From assembly GCA_965205055.1 (NCBI GenBank), contig OZ242030.1, positions 2,976,001 through 3,040,000 of the forward strand: 64,000 nt of DNA, given 5' to 3'. This DNA is from CBDBBY01 sp965205055 (lineage in GTDB: Bacteria; Pseudomonadota; Alphaproteobacteria; Rhodobacterales; Rhodobacteraceae). A model generated the notes under the pieces. It did not search any database and was not told the origin of the DNA. It saw only the letters and a list, made by a program, of their open reading frames with translations. The position numbers and the translations under genes were made by a program. Positions 16,762 through 26,076 of the stretch are shown here, in pieces (positions within the stretch are counted from its first letter, which is position 1; each line of letters opens with the position of its first letter).

Positions 16762-18338
16762 GGTAACAGCCCAAGGCGCTCATCGATCAAGTCGGCAGTT
16801 GGCCTTACGCCGTAAAGCGCAATGAACCCTCCGAAACGCGGACCTTGGCTCGACCCGAGAAGCACCTCGTAGATCGCGCGAAACCAATCCCGCATCGGCT
16901 CGAATTCATGTTTCCGTCCGATCGCGTAAACGAGCTTCTGCAGCTCTTCCGCATCTGTTCCACCCTCAAGCTTCAGCAATTCGGAACGAAGATCCGCGAG
17001 CGCCGCCGATTCCTTGGGATCTGCGTCCCGGAATTTCCGATCAGGCGCCACGCGCCTTGTGAAATACCTCGCGGCGCGCTCCACAGCGGCCGCCAGGTCC
17101 GGATTGTTTTCCGGCGTGGCCGACGGCTCGTAGTTCCTGATGTAGCCCCAAATGACGTCTGTGTCGGGTGCCGATGCAACCGAAGCGATGTTGAGCAGCA
17201 TGGAGTACGTCAGAATCATTTTCGACTTCGGAGGGCTGCCGCCATGTATGTGCCAGACCGGGTTGTTGAGCCTGCCCGCCGAATCCTGATTCTGAAAATT
17301 GTCCAGATCTCTGTGGTAGTCGTCGACCGCCTTCGGAATAACGCCGAAATACAAGCGTTTCGCCGTCTGCGGCTTCTGGTACATGAAATAGCTCAAGCTC
17401 TCGGGCGAGGCGTACTCGAGCCATTCTTCCATCGTAAATCCGGTCCCGGTCGTTTTGGAAATCTTCTGTCCGTGCTCGTCCAGAAACATTTCATACGCGA
17501 ATCCGACCGGCGCACGCTTTCCAAGCGCCCTGCAAATCTTCACTCCCAATTCGGCTGACGGAATCAGATCTTTGCCGTACATCTCGTAGTGCACGTCCAA
17601 GGCGGCCCAGCGCATCGCCCAGTCGGGCTTCCATTGCAGTTTGACGTTCCCGCCCGTGACCGGCACCTTGATTCTTTCGCCGTCGGGTTCCTGATAGACA
17701 ATCGTTCCTTCGCCGGCGTTCCGCTCCAGAGTCGGAACCTGCAGCACCCTTCCGGACTTGGGACTGATGGGCAAAAACGGCGAATATGTCTCCTTTCTGC
17801 TTTTGTCGATTTTCCCCAGCGACGGCAGCATGATCTCCATGATGTCGTCGTACCGTTCAAGCATGCGCAGCAGCATCTCATCGAATCTGCCGGTCGCGTA
17901 ATATTCGGTCGATGATGCGAATTCGTAATCGAACCCGAACTCGTCCAGGAACGCTCTGAGCCGCGCATTGTTGTGGTCCGCAAAGCTCCCGTGCGTTCCG
18001 AATGGATCGCGGACTTTGCTCAAAGGAAGGTGCAGGTCCTGCGCCAACTCGTCCCGATTGGGCACGTTCAGCGGCACCTTTCGCATTCCATCCATGTCGT
18101 CCGAAAAGCAAAGCAGCCTTGTCGGCCTGTCCGACAGTTCTTCGAAGGCGCGACGGATCATCGAAGTCCGTGCGACTTCGGCGAATGTCCCGATGTGGGG
18201 GAGGCCCGACGGTCCGTAGCCCGTCTGAAACAGCACCTCGCCGCCTTCGGTTGCGGAGGCTTGCAAACGGTCGAGCAATTTTCGAGCCTGAGTGAACGGC
18301 CACGCCTTTGACGCTCGGGCTGTATCAGCGGAATTCAT
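16758..18338 (-). CDS. lysK: Lysyl-tRNA synthetase, class I
   Basis: 526 residues, normal for class I LysRS. The class I signatures are HIGTF (residues 48-52, the HIGH motif) and KISKT (292-296, the KMSKS motif). The start at 18338 gives MNSADTARASKAWPF; the frame stays open upstream, but the extra residues look non-coding. It charges tRNA-Lys with lysine in the cytoplasm. Class I LysRS is archaeal-like and in bacteria is largely found in alphaproteobacteria and spirochaetes, which supports the taxonomic guess. The overlap with DUF3800 downstream is unusual for a housekeeping synthetase. Confidence 0.95.
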   Translation of the reverse strand: MNSADTARASKAWPFTQARKLLDRLQASATEGGEVLFQTGYGPSGLPHIGTFAEVARTSMIRRAFEELSDRPTRLLCFSDDMDGMRKVPLNVPNRDELAQDLHLPLSKVRDPFGTHGSFADHNNARLRAFLDEFGFDYEFASSTEYYATGRFDEMLLRMLERYDDIMEIMLPSLGKIDKSRKETYSPFLPISPKSGRVLQVPTLERNAGEGTIVYQEPDGERIKVPVTGGNVKLQWKPDWAMRWAALDVHYEMYGKDLIPSAELGVKICRALGKRAPVGFAYEMFLDEHGQKISKTTGTGFTMEEWLEYASPESLSYFMYQKPQTAKRLYFGVIPKAVDDYHRDLDNFQNQDSAGRLNNPVWHIHGGSPPKSKMILTYSMLLNIASVASAPDTDVIWGYIRNYEPSATPENNPDLAAAVERAARYFTRRVAPDRKFRDADPKESAALADLRSELLKLEGGTDAEELQKLVYAIGRKHEFEPMRDWFRAIYEVLLGSSQGPRFGGFIALYGVRPTADLIDERLGLLP

Positions 18339-18675
18339 AATTTTGTCACTGCTTGTTTGATGCGGATCAGTTCCTAGTTCCGGCAGCAATCAGGGTCAAC
18401 AATCCGATGCCGCATCCGATGCCATCCGCGAGAAAGAGATGCGATGCCGTTCATCCGTTCCTTCAATTGAATTGGTCTGCGCCCGCATTGTTTTGATTGC
18501 GTTTTTTGGTGCCGGGAAGATCGGCTTTCGGCACGCGCCTATCGCCCGACGCACGGTCAACGATGCATCACTGTTCAAATTCGCGTACCGAACATGTCAC
18601 AGTTCGGGCAATAGTGATAACTTCTGCACGATCAGCGACGGATCGACGAATGCGTCGAATTGAATCAGGACTCGA
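18339..18675. other. Divergent intergenic region, lysK / cobA
   Basis: No gene is supported. I looked for a cobalamin riboswitch ahead of cobA and did not recognise its conserved B12-box sequence on either strand. Confidence 0.3.
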
Positions 18676-19536
18676 TTGTTGAACTGCGTCGAAAACAGTC
18701 ATGCCAGCGAACCCTTGCGGACGCTTCGCATCTCCACTCAGCCCGAATTCGTGCCGGGTCTCGTATGGCTGATCGGCGCGGGGCCGGGGGATCCCGGGCT
18801 GATGACGCTGCACGGCTACAATGCGTTGCGCGAGGCGGATGCGGTTGTCTACGACGCTCTGGCGAATCCTGAGATTCTCGAATGGTGCCGAAGCGACGCG
18901 CATCGGATTTTCGCGGGCAAAAGGGGAGGCCGCCCGTCTCCGACGCAAGGCGACATTTCGCTTAGGCTGATTGATCTTTCTCGCCAAGGAAAGCGCGTTG
19001 CCAGACTGAAGGGCGGCGACCCGTTCGTTTTCGGTCGCGGCGGCGAGGAAGCGCTTGCTTTGGTTCGAGCCGGAGTTCAAATCCGCGTAACGCCGGGAAT
19101 TACCGCAGGTATCGGCGGGCTTGCCTACGCCGGCATCCCTGTCACCCATCGGGACACAAATCAAACTCTGACATTCATAACCGGTCACGACCAAAAAGGG
19201 GCTTCGCCGGGATCAATCAACTGGAACGGAGTCGCGAGCGGCTCCCACACCATCGTAATGTACATGGCGATCAAGCACCTGCGCAAAATCACCGAAAGAT
19301 TGATCGCCGCCGGTTGTCGGCCGGATGAGCCGGTGGCGGTCGTATGCAATGCGACTCTCCCTGACCAGGATGTCATTGAAGCGACATTGGACGGAATTGC
19401 GGATGAAGTTGAGCGTCGCGCAATTTCCGCTCCCGCCGTGATCTGCGTCGGGCAAAACGTTCTCTTGCGGAAAGCGATCAACTGGATTGCCCAGCTGCAG
19501 GGCGAATTGCCGGAATCGCTCGATCCTCTTTCGTAG
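18676..19536 (+). CDS. cobA: Uroporphyrinogen-III C-methyltransferase
   Basis: Up to 286 residues. The start is uncertain: TTG at 18676 is the first, and a GTG just before GLVWLIGAGPGDPG is possible. SUMT motifs are present: LIGAGPGDPGLMTLHG, DALANPEIL, RLKGGDPFVFGRGGEEA, VTPGITAG and PVTHRD. It adds methyl groups at C2 and C7 of uroporphyrinogen III with SAM to give precorrin-2, the branch point to cobalamin and siroheme. cobB follows after 10 bp on the same strand; the remaining cob genes face them. Confidence 0.93.
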   Translation: MLNCVENSHASEPLRTLRISTQPEFVPGLVWLIGAGPGDPGLMTLHGYNALREADAVVYDALANPEILEWCRSDAHRIFAGKRGGRPSPTQGDISLRLIDLSRQGKRVARLKGGDPFVFGRGGEEALALVRAGVQIRVTPGITAGIGGLAYAGIPVTHRDTNQTLTFITGHDQKGASPGSINWNGVASGSHTIVMYMAIKHLRKITERLIAAGCRPDEPVAVVCNATLPDQDVIEATLDGIADEVERRAISAPAVICVGQNVLLRKAINWIAQLQGELPESLDPLS

Positions 19537-19546
19537 CCGTTTGCCG

Positions 19547-20887
19547 ATGTCCGGACTCAAACAATTCGAGAAGGGACTCTCCGGAATCGTCATTTCCGCA
19601 TGCGCATCCTCCGCGGGAAAAACGACTGTAACGCTGGCGATTCTGCGCGCGTTCAAGAACAGCGGAGTCCGCGTTCGGGGCGCGAAGGGCGGGCCGGACT
19701 ACATCGACCCTCAGTTCCACGAAGTTGCGTGCGGCTGCTCGTCCGTGAATCTGGACGCTTGGGCCATGAACGACACGATGCTGCGTTCGATGGCAATGCA
19801 TGAATTCTGCGGCGAAGAAACCGAGTTTCTGATTGTCGAAGGAGCCATGGGCGTGCTCGACGGAGCCGGCATGTCCGGTGAAGGCAGCACCGCCGCGTTA
19901 TCCGAGTCGCTTGGACTCCCAGTCGTTCTGGTCTTGGACGCGAGCAAGCAAGCTCGCTCGGCAGTGCTGGGTTCGCTCGGGCTCAAGGTTGCCCGGCCGG
20001 ATTTGAATCTTGCGGGGGTCATCCTGAACAATGTCGGTTCGCCGAGGCATGAATCCATCCTGCGCAATTCATTCCGGTCTGAAGGAATCCCGGTCTTCGG
20101 GTCAGTTCCGTGCGACGCAAATCTAGGTTTGCCTGACAGGCATTTGGGTCTGGTGCCCGTTGGCGAGCACGAAGCGGCCGAGCGCTGGATGGAATACGCG
20201 GCGAGCATCGCCGAGCGGCACGTTGATCTGGACGCCCTTCGATCAATTGCGTCTCCAATCTCGTGCGAAACGAATAACCCCATCTCTGTCGGGATTGATC
20301 CGCTCGGACAGAAGATCGCGGTCGCGCGCGACGACGCTTTCGCATTCGCTTATCCGCACTTGCTGTCGCATTGGCGGCAGGCGGGCGCGGAAATGGAGTT
20401 TTTTTCGCCCCTCGCGGATCAGCCGCCTCCGGCCGACGCGGACGCGGTTTTTCTTCCGGGCGGCTATCCGGAACTCCATGCAGGCGCGATTTCGGCGGCA
20501 ACGCAATTCCGCGACGGGATGCGCCGCGCCACGCGGCGGAACGCCCGCATATACGGCGAGTGCGGCGGATACATGGTCCTCGGGAAGGAGCTTCAGGACA
20601 AAGACGGCCACCGGCACGAAATGCTGGGATTCCTGGCGCACCGAACCACCTTCAAATCAAGGTGCCTCCATCTCGGATACAGGGTGCTGAAGGCGAAACC
20701 CGGCGCTCCGTTCTCGGGAGCGTATTCCGGCCACGAGTTCCATTATTCGCAGCTTCAGGAGCCCGAGCGTGGCAACCCGCTGTTCGAAGCTTGCGACGCG
20801 GACGGGAATGCGTTGCCGGATTCAGGGGGCATCGACCGCAATGTAAGCGGTTCGTTTGCCCACTTGATCTGCGTCAGGCCGACTTAG
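19547..20887 (+). CDS. cobB: Cobyrinate a,c-diamide synthase
   Basis: About 446 residues from the ATG at 19547. The N-terminal P-loop is ISACASSAGKTTVT, followed by KGGPDYIDPQFH. The C-terminal class I glutamine amidotransferase domain has YGECGGYMVLGKEL with the catalytic Cys, and GYRVLKA / SGHEFHYS. It amidates the a and c carboxylates of (hydrogeno)byrinate or cobyrinate using Gln and ATP. Its 3' end overlaps that of the convergent cobM by 14 bp. Confidence 0.93.
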   Translation: MSGLKQFEKGLSGIVISACASSAGKTTVTLAILRAFKNSGVRVRGAKGGPDYIDPQFHEVACGCSSVNLDAWAMNDTMLRSMAMHEFCGEETEFLIVEGAMGVLDGAGMSGEGSTAALSESLGLPVVLVLDASKQARSAVLGSLGLKVARPDLNLAGVILNNVGSPRHESILRNSFRSEGIPVFGSVPCDANLGLPDRHLGLVPVGEHEAAERWMEYAASIAERHVDLDALRSIASPISCETNNPISVGIDPLGQKIAVARDDAFAFAYPHLLSHWRQAGAEMEFFSPLADQPPPADADAVFLPGGYPELHAGAISAATQFRDGMRRATRRNARIYGECGGYMVLGKELQDKDGHRHEMLGFLAHRTTFKSRCLHLGYRVLKAKPGAPFSGAYSGHEFHYSQLQEPERGNPLFEACDADGNALPDSGGIDRNVSGSFAHLICVRPT

Positions 20888-21659
20888 GCTTGCTTCGCGC
20901 GCCGACCTTCGGACGCAGTATATGCGGGTGGCCCTCGTCGTAGAGCGAGCTGTCGGGGAAGTCCGATTCCGCCAGCGCCTTTCCGACAATGATCAATGCG
21001 GTCCTCGTAAGCTTATGCTTGCGAATTGTGGCCCGAAGCTGGCCAAGCGTCGTTCGAATTACCAGCTGGTCCGGCCATCCGACCCGATACGCGATCGCGG
21101 CGGCGCATTCCTTTCCGTAATGCGGAATGAGCTTCCGCTCGATTTCCGCTGCGTTCCGGACGGAGAGATGGATGGCAAGCGTAGCGCCGGACCGACCGAA
21201 CTCTTCAAGGTCTTCGCCGGTCGGCATTTCCGTCGATTTCATGGAGGTTCGCGTCAGGATCACCGATTGAGCGACGCTGGGGACGGTAAGCTCCTGGCCG
21301 AGCGCGGCTGCGGCTGCGGCGAAGGCCGGGACGCCGGGAATGATCTTGTATTGGATGCGGTTTAGCCGAAGTTGCCGAATCTGCTCTGCGATCGCGCCGT
21401 ACAGCGACGGGTCGCCCGAGTGCACGCGGGCGACGTCCTTCCCGGCGGCGTCGGATCGCTTGATCAGCTGCATGATCTGGCCCAAGTGCAACCTTGACGT
21501 GTCGTGGACTTCCGTCCGCGCCGACGCATGGCCGACGACCTCTTTAGGAACGAGCGATCCGGCGTAAAGGCAGACCGGGCAGGTTTCGATCAGTTGCCGG
21601 CCCGCCACCGTCAACAGTCCCGGGTCTCCCGGCCCGGCGCCGATGAAGTAGACCGTCAT
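20874..21659 (-). CDS. cobM: Precorrin-4 C11-methyltransferase
   Basis: 261 residues. It starts MTVYFIGAGPGDPGLLTVAG, continues with CLYAGSLVP, then RVHSGDPSLYGAIAEQ and the IPGVPAFAAAAAALG block, the order expected for CobM/CbiF. It methylates C11 of precorrin-4. The ATG overlaps the cobJ stop (ATGA). It is the last gene of the minus-strand cob operon. Confidence 0.93.
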   Translation of the reverse strand: MTVYFIGAGPGDPGLLTVAGRQLIETCPVCLYAGSLVPKEVVGHASARTEVHDTSRLHLGQIMQLIKRSDAAGKDVARVHSGDPSLYGAIAEQIRQLRLNRIQYKIIPGVPAFAAAAAALGQELTVPSVAQSVILTRTSMKSTEMPTGEDLEEFGRSGATLAIHLSVRNAAEIERKLIPHYGKECAAAIAYRVGWPDQLVIRTTLGQLRATIRKHKLTRTALIIVGKALAESDFPDSSLYDEGHPHILRPKVGARSKPKSA

Positions 21660-23497
21660 GCATCCGGGCTCCCTGAGAGCCGCGGCCCGTAGCCTCGCGG
21701 AGTGTAGGAGTGCCAGCCTTCGCTGCCTTTCGAGCGGTCGCCCAGCCGAAACGCCCTCGACTCCTGATTGCCGACAATGACGACCGTCATCATGTCGGTC
21801 AGAGAAACATCCAGATCCGCCAATTCAATCAATCGGATCGCCTCGTCGGCGCGTCCGAGATTTTTCGCCAGGAGCACAGGGGTTTCGGGCGAACGGTTTC
21901 GCAGCAAGATGTCCCGAGATTTGTTCAATAGACTCCGTCGGCGCTTCGACGCCGGATTGTAGAATGCGGTCACGAAATTGCCTGCGCCCGCGGCTTCCAC
22001 CCGTCGAATGATTTCCGCTTCGGGAGTCAGCAGGTCGGAGAGGGAAATCGCACAGAAATCATTGCCCAGCATAGCGCCGACGCGGGCGGATGCCGCCTGC
22101 ATGGCGGTGATTCCCGGAACGCAGACCACTTCCACGCGTTTCGCGGGTTCGGAAACCGACCCTTCGAAATCGCCTTCAAGCAATTCCATCACAAGGGATC
22201 CCATCGCATAAATGCCCGCGTCGCCGGACGTGACCAGAGCGATGTTCCGCCCGAGCGCCGCCTGTTCAAGCGCGTATTTGCAGCGCGCGACCTCTTCGCC
22301 CAATTTGAACCTGCGCGACGGCACCGAGGCGAATTCCTCCCCCGCCAAGTCCAGATACTTATGGTATCCGACAAGCTCGTCCGCCTGCCAAAGGTGCCGC
22401 ACTGCTTCCGGAGTTCGCCATTCGCGGTCACCCGGGCCGATGCCGACGATTGAAAGCCGTCCTCGCTTCATGCCCTTGCGGCCGCCGCCGCCGGGCCCGA
22501 TGCGTGCGAGCGCGCAAGTGGCGTTGGCGGATTTCCGTTTGGATATTTCCAGAGCTCCTTCCGGCCCCGCCGCCGCCAATGCGGCAGCTTCGCATACGCC
22601 GCGGCTTCCGACCGCCGCACGCACGACTTCAGAGGGGTTTTCCAGACGAGCGGATTCTTCGTTCAATTCGCCAGCTGAATAAAAGCGCGCAGGAACGCCG
22701 AGTTCGGCGGCAAGTGCATGAACCGCGGCTTCGTCCAATTTGAGATCAATCGAGTAGACGCCTTTCACCGCATGCATCGAGATGCCGGAATCCGCAAGCG
22801 AGCGATTGACCAATCCGATCAGTTCCGAAGCGCTGCATCCGCGCGAACAACCCACCCCCAATGCAAAAGACTGCCTACGATAGGTCAATGCCTCGGCGCC
22901 GTCGGCTTGCACAATGACCGGTCCGTCTTCGCCAAGCGATCCGGTCCGGTCGGCGCCCACTGCATCAATCAGCGGCGCCAGCCAAGTCGCCTCGCCCGAA
23001 ACCCGGACTTTGGCCCCTGCGAGGATTGCAGCGGATGCGGATTTCACATCCCAAGGATTTTCGAGGCGCCAACCTGCGAGCGGGTCGTCCAAGGCCACGC
23101 CCAGAACGGCATCGCTCGCGGTCGTGACGGCAGCTTTGCAACCCAAAGCGTCGGCAATCGCGACCGCGATCGAATTGGCGCCCCGATGCCCGCCCAAAAG
23201 CGGCACGACTGCGCTGCCGTCGTCCGCAACGCAGATGACCGGCGGCTCAGTCAGCTTACTGCGCAGAACCTGCGCCAGCGACCTGATCAGGATTCCTGCG
23301 GCGCAGACTCCGACGACAGCCCGTCCGGCTTGGAAATGCTCCCGCAATTGCGAGCCGACATCGGACTTTCCCGGATCAGGCTTGAGCAGGCTGAACCCAC
23401 GAAAGACAATCGGAGCATCAAGCGCCAAGCTGACCTTGCGGGCGGTTTCGAGGCTCGATTCGCCAAGAGCGAAGATAACGGTTTCAGTTCGAGGCAC
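21656..23497 (-). CDS. cobJ: CbiG-CobJ fusion: CbiG-like + precorrin-3B C17-methyltransferase
   Basis: About 613 residues. The N-terminal half is CbiG-like: VGVCAAGILIRSLAQVL and PLLGGHRGANSIA, then a linker, then the CbiG C-terminal/CobE-type motif LGVGCSRGCSASEL. The C-terminal half (from about residue 370) is CobJ/CbiH: LSIVGIGPGDREWRTPEA, VTSGDAGIYAMG, VVCVPGITAMQAASAR and NDFCAISLSDLL. It contracts the ring and methylates C17. I chose the GTG at 23497 (14-bp overlap with cobI); an ATG at 23572 would overlap cobI by 89 bp. A small N-terminal domain of CbiG seems complete. CobG, the aerobic partner, is not in the window. Confidence 0.88.
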   Translation of the reverse strand: MPRTETVIFALGESSLETARKVSLALDAPIVFRGFSLLKPDPGKSDVGSQLREHFQAGRAVVGVCAAGILIRSLAQVLRSKLTEPPVICVADDGSAVVPLLGGHRGANSIAVAIADALGCKAAVTTASDAVLGVALDDPLAGWRLENPWDVKSASAAILAGAKVRVSGEATWLAPLIDAVGADRTGSLGEDGPVIVQADGAEALTYRRQSFALGVGCSRGCSASELIGLVNRSLADSGISMHAVKGVYSIDLKLDEAAVHALAAELGVPARFYSAGELNEESARLENPSEVVRAAVGSRGVCEAAALAAAGPEGALEISKRKSANATCALARIGPGGGGRKGMKRGRLSIVGIGPGDREWRTPEAVRHLWQADELVGYHKYLDLAGEEFASVPSRRFKLGEEVARCKYALEQAALGRNIALVTSGDAGIYAMGSLVMELLEGDFEGSVSEPAKRVEVVCVPGITAMQAASARVGAMLGNDFCAISLSDLLTPEAEIIRRVEAAGAGNFVTAFYNPASKRRRSLLNKSRDILLRNRSPETPVLLAKNLGRADEAIRLIELADLDVSLTDMMTVVIVGNQESRAFRLGDRSKGSEGWHSYTPRGYGPRLSGSPDA

Positions 23498-24188
23498 TTC
23501 GGTCTGGCCTGCGAACCAAGATTGTTGAAAAATAGGGTGCCGAGCCCTCGAAATCCGCCAGAGGAGAAACAACTTGAGTCGGCAGCGACGCGTGGGAGAC
23601 GAAAACCGAGTGCGGCGTCAAGCCGAGTCGATCCAGCACTTCGCGAATTTTGCCGATGTGCCGTCCGACTTTCATAATGACCGCCGCTTCGCAATGCGCC
23701 AACCGCAATTCAAGATCGGCTCCGCCCATGGTTCCTGGAAGAATCGATATCGACTCGCTGCGCCGGGACAGCGGCAGCCCCGCTGCCGAGGCGCAGGCCG
23801 TCATCGACGTGACGCCGGGCACGATTTCGACCCGGAAACGACTCGAGAGCCGCTCAAAGAGATACATGAACGAGCCGTAGAAGAATGGATCCCCTTGGCA
23901 TAGAACCACGACGTCGCGATTGTCCTCCAGATGCCGGGAGACCTCGGCTGCGGCATTGTCGTAGATTTCCACGGCGTCGAACGGATCCGAAACCATAGGA
24001 ACGACAATCGGTATTTCCACGGCGTCGGGTCTGATTCTTTCTTTGGCGATGTTTCTGGCGAAACTGACGCCCGTGTCCGGCGCGGGATAAGCGACGACCT
24101 GCGCGTTGCGAATGAGCCTGTCGGCCTTGAGGGTCATCAATTCGGGATCGCCGGGTCCCAGACCTACGCCGTACGCCGTTCCGGTCAC
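23484..24188 (-). CDS. cobI: Precorrin-2 C20-methyltransferase
   Basis: About 234 residues from the GTG at 24188, which overlaps the cobL TGA (GTGA). The frame is open much further upstream, but that part only shadows cobL. Motifs: GVGLGPGDPELMTLKA, then VVVLCQGDPFFYGSFMYL, EIVPGVTSMTACASAAGLPL and MKVGRHIGKIREVL. It methylates C20 of precorrin-2. Confidence 0.92.
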   Translation of the reverse strand: MTGTAYGVGLGPGDPELMTLKADRLIRNAQVVAYPAPDTGVSFARNIAKERIRPDAVEIPIVVPMVSDPFDAVEIYDNAAAEVSRHLEDNRDVVVLCQGDPFFYGSFMYLFERLSSRFRVEIVPGVTSMTACASAAGLPLSRRSESISILPGTMGGADLELRLAHCEAAVIMKVGRHIGKIREVLDRLGLTPHSVFVSHASLPTQVVSPLADFEGSAPYFSTILVRRPDRSASN

Positions 24189-25396
24189 TTCACGTATCTC
24201 CACTGGGTCACAGGCATCAAGGCGTCCCAGCCTCGAAGCGTCCCCACCGGCCGCGCGCGGCTTATTGAAATCCGCGTGAGTTCGCCCCCGCATTCCTGAT
24301 GCATGCGGGCCAGCCGACCTTCGCTCTCCAAGGTCACCGCATGCGCGACCACGCGGCCGAAAGGCTTGACGCGCTCGACGGCGAGACGAGCGGTTTCGCA
24401 ACTCAAGCCTCCGCCGATGAAAACGGCATCGGGATCGGGCAGCTCCGAGAATGCATCCGGCGCGCGCGCGGCCACAAGCTGCAGCCTCGGCGCGCCCAGC
24501 CGTTCCGCATTCCGCTTCGCTGTCTCGCGGCGATTTTGTTTCGGCTCGATTCCGATCGCGAGGGCATCCCGAGCAGCCCTCATCCATTCTATGGAAATCG
24601 ATCCTGCCCCGGATCCGACATCCCAAAGCAATTCCCGCGGCCTCGGCGCCAGCGCCGCGAGGGCAAGCACTCTCAATTCCCTCTTCGTGAAATTGCCGTC
24701 CGATTCAAAAGCGTTGTCCGGCAAGCCCGGCCCCCTCGGCAAAACCTTCGTCGAATTGTCGGCCACGCAATCGATGCAGAGCGTATGGAAGGAGGGCACT
24801 TCCTCAGCCCGCACTCCCTCGGCCCAATGCCGGGCGGTTTCAGTGCGAGATGATTCACTTTTTCCGCCAAGCGAGCCAAGAACGGTCAACTGACTTTCGC
24901 CGTAACCGTCCCGATCAAGCATGCGGCCGATCTCTCCGGGCGCCTCCGACCCTGCCGTCAGGACGACCAGTCGGGAGCCCGGATAAACATAGGGAAGCAA
25001 CTGCTCGACGGGCCGGCCATGCGCCGTCAGCGTTTCGACATCCGCCAAACTCCAGCACATCCGCGCGCACGCAAGCTGGAACGCCGACAATTGCGGGTGG
25101 AACCGAATCTCGCCGGCGGGCATGTGCCTCAGCAGCAGCGCTCCGGCCGAGTACCAAAGAGGGTCTCCGGTCACCAGCAGGGCGACTCTCCTGCCCGCCA
25201 TTTCCTTGATCGAGCCTATCGCTTCCGAAAACGGGCTCGGCCATTCAACCCGTTCCGCCTCGAGATGCGGCGCAAGACCGTGATGACGGCTGCCGCCAAT
25301 CACAATATCGGCTTCCTCCAACGCATCGCGCGCTTGACCGGACAAGCCGTCGTAGCCGTCTTCACCGATCCCGATCACATCGATCCAGACTGTCAA
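24185..25396 (-). CDS. cobL: Precorrin-6Y C5,15-methyltransferase (decarboxylating)
   Basis: 403 residues, the normal two-domain length. The N-terminal CbiE-like domain begins DVIGIGEDGYDGLSG and has LVTGDPLWYSAG. The C-terminal CbiT-like domain has LWDVGSGAGSISIEWMRA and VFIGGG. It methylates C5 and C15 and decarboxylates the acetate side chain. Its ATG overlaps the cobH stop. Confidence 0.94.
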   Translation of the reverse strand: MTVWIDVIGIGEDGYDGLSGQARDALEEADIVIGGSRHHGLAPHLEAERVEWPSPFSEAIGSIKEMAGRRVALLVTGDPLWYSAGALLLRHMPAGEIRFHPQLSAFQLACARMCWSLADVETLTAHGRPVEQLLPYVYPGSRLVVLTAGSEAPGEIGRMLDRDGYGESQLTVLGSLGGKSESSRTETARHWAEGVRAEEVPSFHTLCIDCVADNSTKVLPRGPGLPDNAFESDGNFTKRELRVLALAALAPRPRELLWDVGSGAGSISIEWMRAARDALAIGIEPKQNRRETAKRNAERLGAPRLQLVAARAPDAFSELPDPDAVFIGGGLSCETARLAVERVKPFGRVVAHAVTLESEGRLARMHQECGGELTRISISRARPVGTLRGWDALMPVTQWRYVK

Positions 25397-26076
25397 CTGC
25401 CGAAGCCTTCTCTTGGCCTGCCTGGATCAGGCTCCGCAAACTGGCGCTCGGATGCCAGGATGGACAACGCGTTCAGCGCCGCCGCCGCCATGGCCGACCC
25501 GCCTCGGGTCCCGGGAAGCGTCAAATACGGTATTCCGCGCGAATCTCGCGCAAGCTCCTCTTTGCTTTCAGCCGCGCCCACGAATCCCACGGGGAAACCG
25601 ATGATCAGCGCAGGACGGGCCGCGCCGTCGTCGATAATTTCCAGCAGCCGGAACAGTGCGGTCGGAGCATTTCCGATCACGACGACAGAATCTTCCAGAG
25701 CAGGCTTCCAAAGCTCCACGCCGGCGGCGGAGCGAGTTGTTTTCATCCGCATCGCGAGGTCGCGAACCTCCGGACTGTCGATCATGGTTTGAACAGCATT
25801 GTCCTGCGGCAGCATCGCCCGAGTCACTCCCGCCGCGGTCGCATTGGCATCGCATAGCACTATCGCCCCTGACGCGAGCGCCTTTGCGCCGACAATCGCG
25901 AAATTATCGGAGTACCTCAATTCGGCTGCGACGTCCGGCATTCCGCACGCATGGACGACCCGGCAAATGACCGGAACTGCCATTTCGGGCGCAAGCGAGA
26001 GCGCTTTCCGGGTGCGTGTCCTGACAATCTCGAAACTTTTTTCGTAAATCAGGCTCGGATCTTGGATGTAATTCAT
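25393..26076 (-). CDS. cobH: Precorrin-8X methylmutase
   Basis: About 227 residues from the ATG at 26076 (MNYIQDPSLIYEKSFEIVR), matching the family start. The catalytic His is in VICRVVHACGM (His42), equivalent to His43 of characterised CobH. GFPVGFVGAAESKEEL and PYLTLPGTRGGSAMAAAALNAL are conserved. It moves the C11 methyl to C12 to form hydrogenobyrinate. The frame remains open for 86 codons upstream, but no family homology is visible there. It is the first gene of the operon cobH-cobL-cobI-cobJ-cobM. Confidence 0.92.
   Translation of the reverse strand: MNYIQDPSLIYEKSFEIVRTRTRKALSLAPEMAVPVICRVVHACGMPDVAAELRYSDNFAIVGAKALASGAIVLCDANATAAGVTRAMLPQDNAVQTMIDSPEVRDLAMRMKTTRSAAGVELWKPALEDSVVVIGNAPTALFRLLEIIDDGAARPALIIGFPVGFVGAAESKEELARDSRGIPYLTLPGTRGGSAMAAAALNALSILASERQFAEPDPGRPREGFGS

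Noticed and set aside
24189..24626. N-terminal extension of cobI
   Set aside because: The extra 146 codons lie inside cobL and are Arg/Gly-rich; the GTG coupled to the cobL stop fits the family start.
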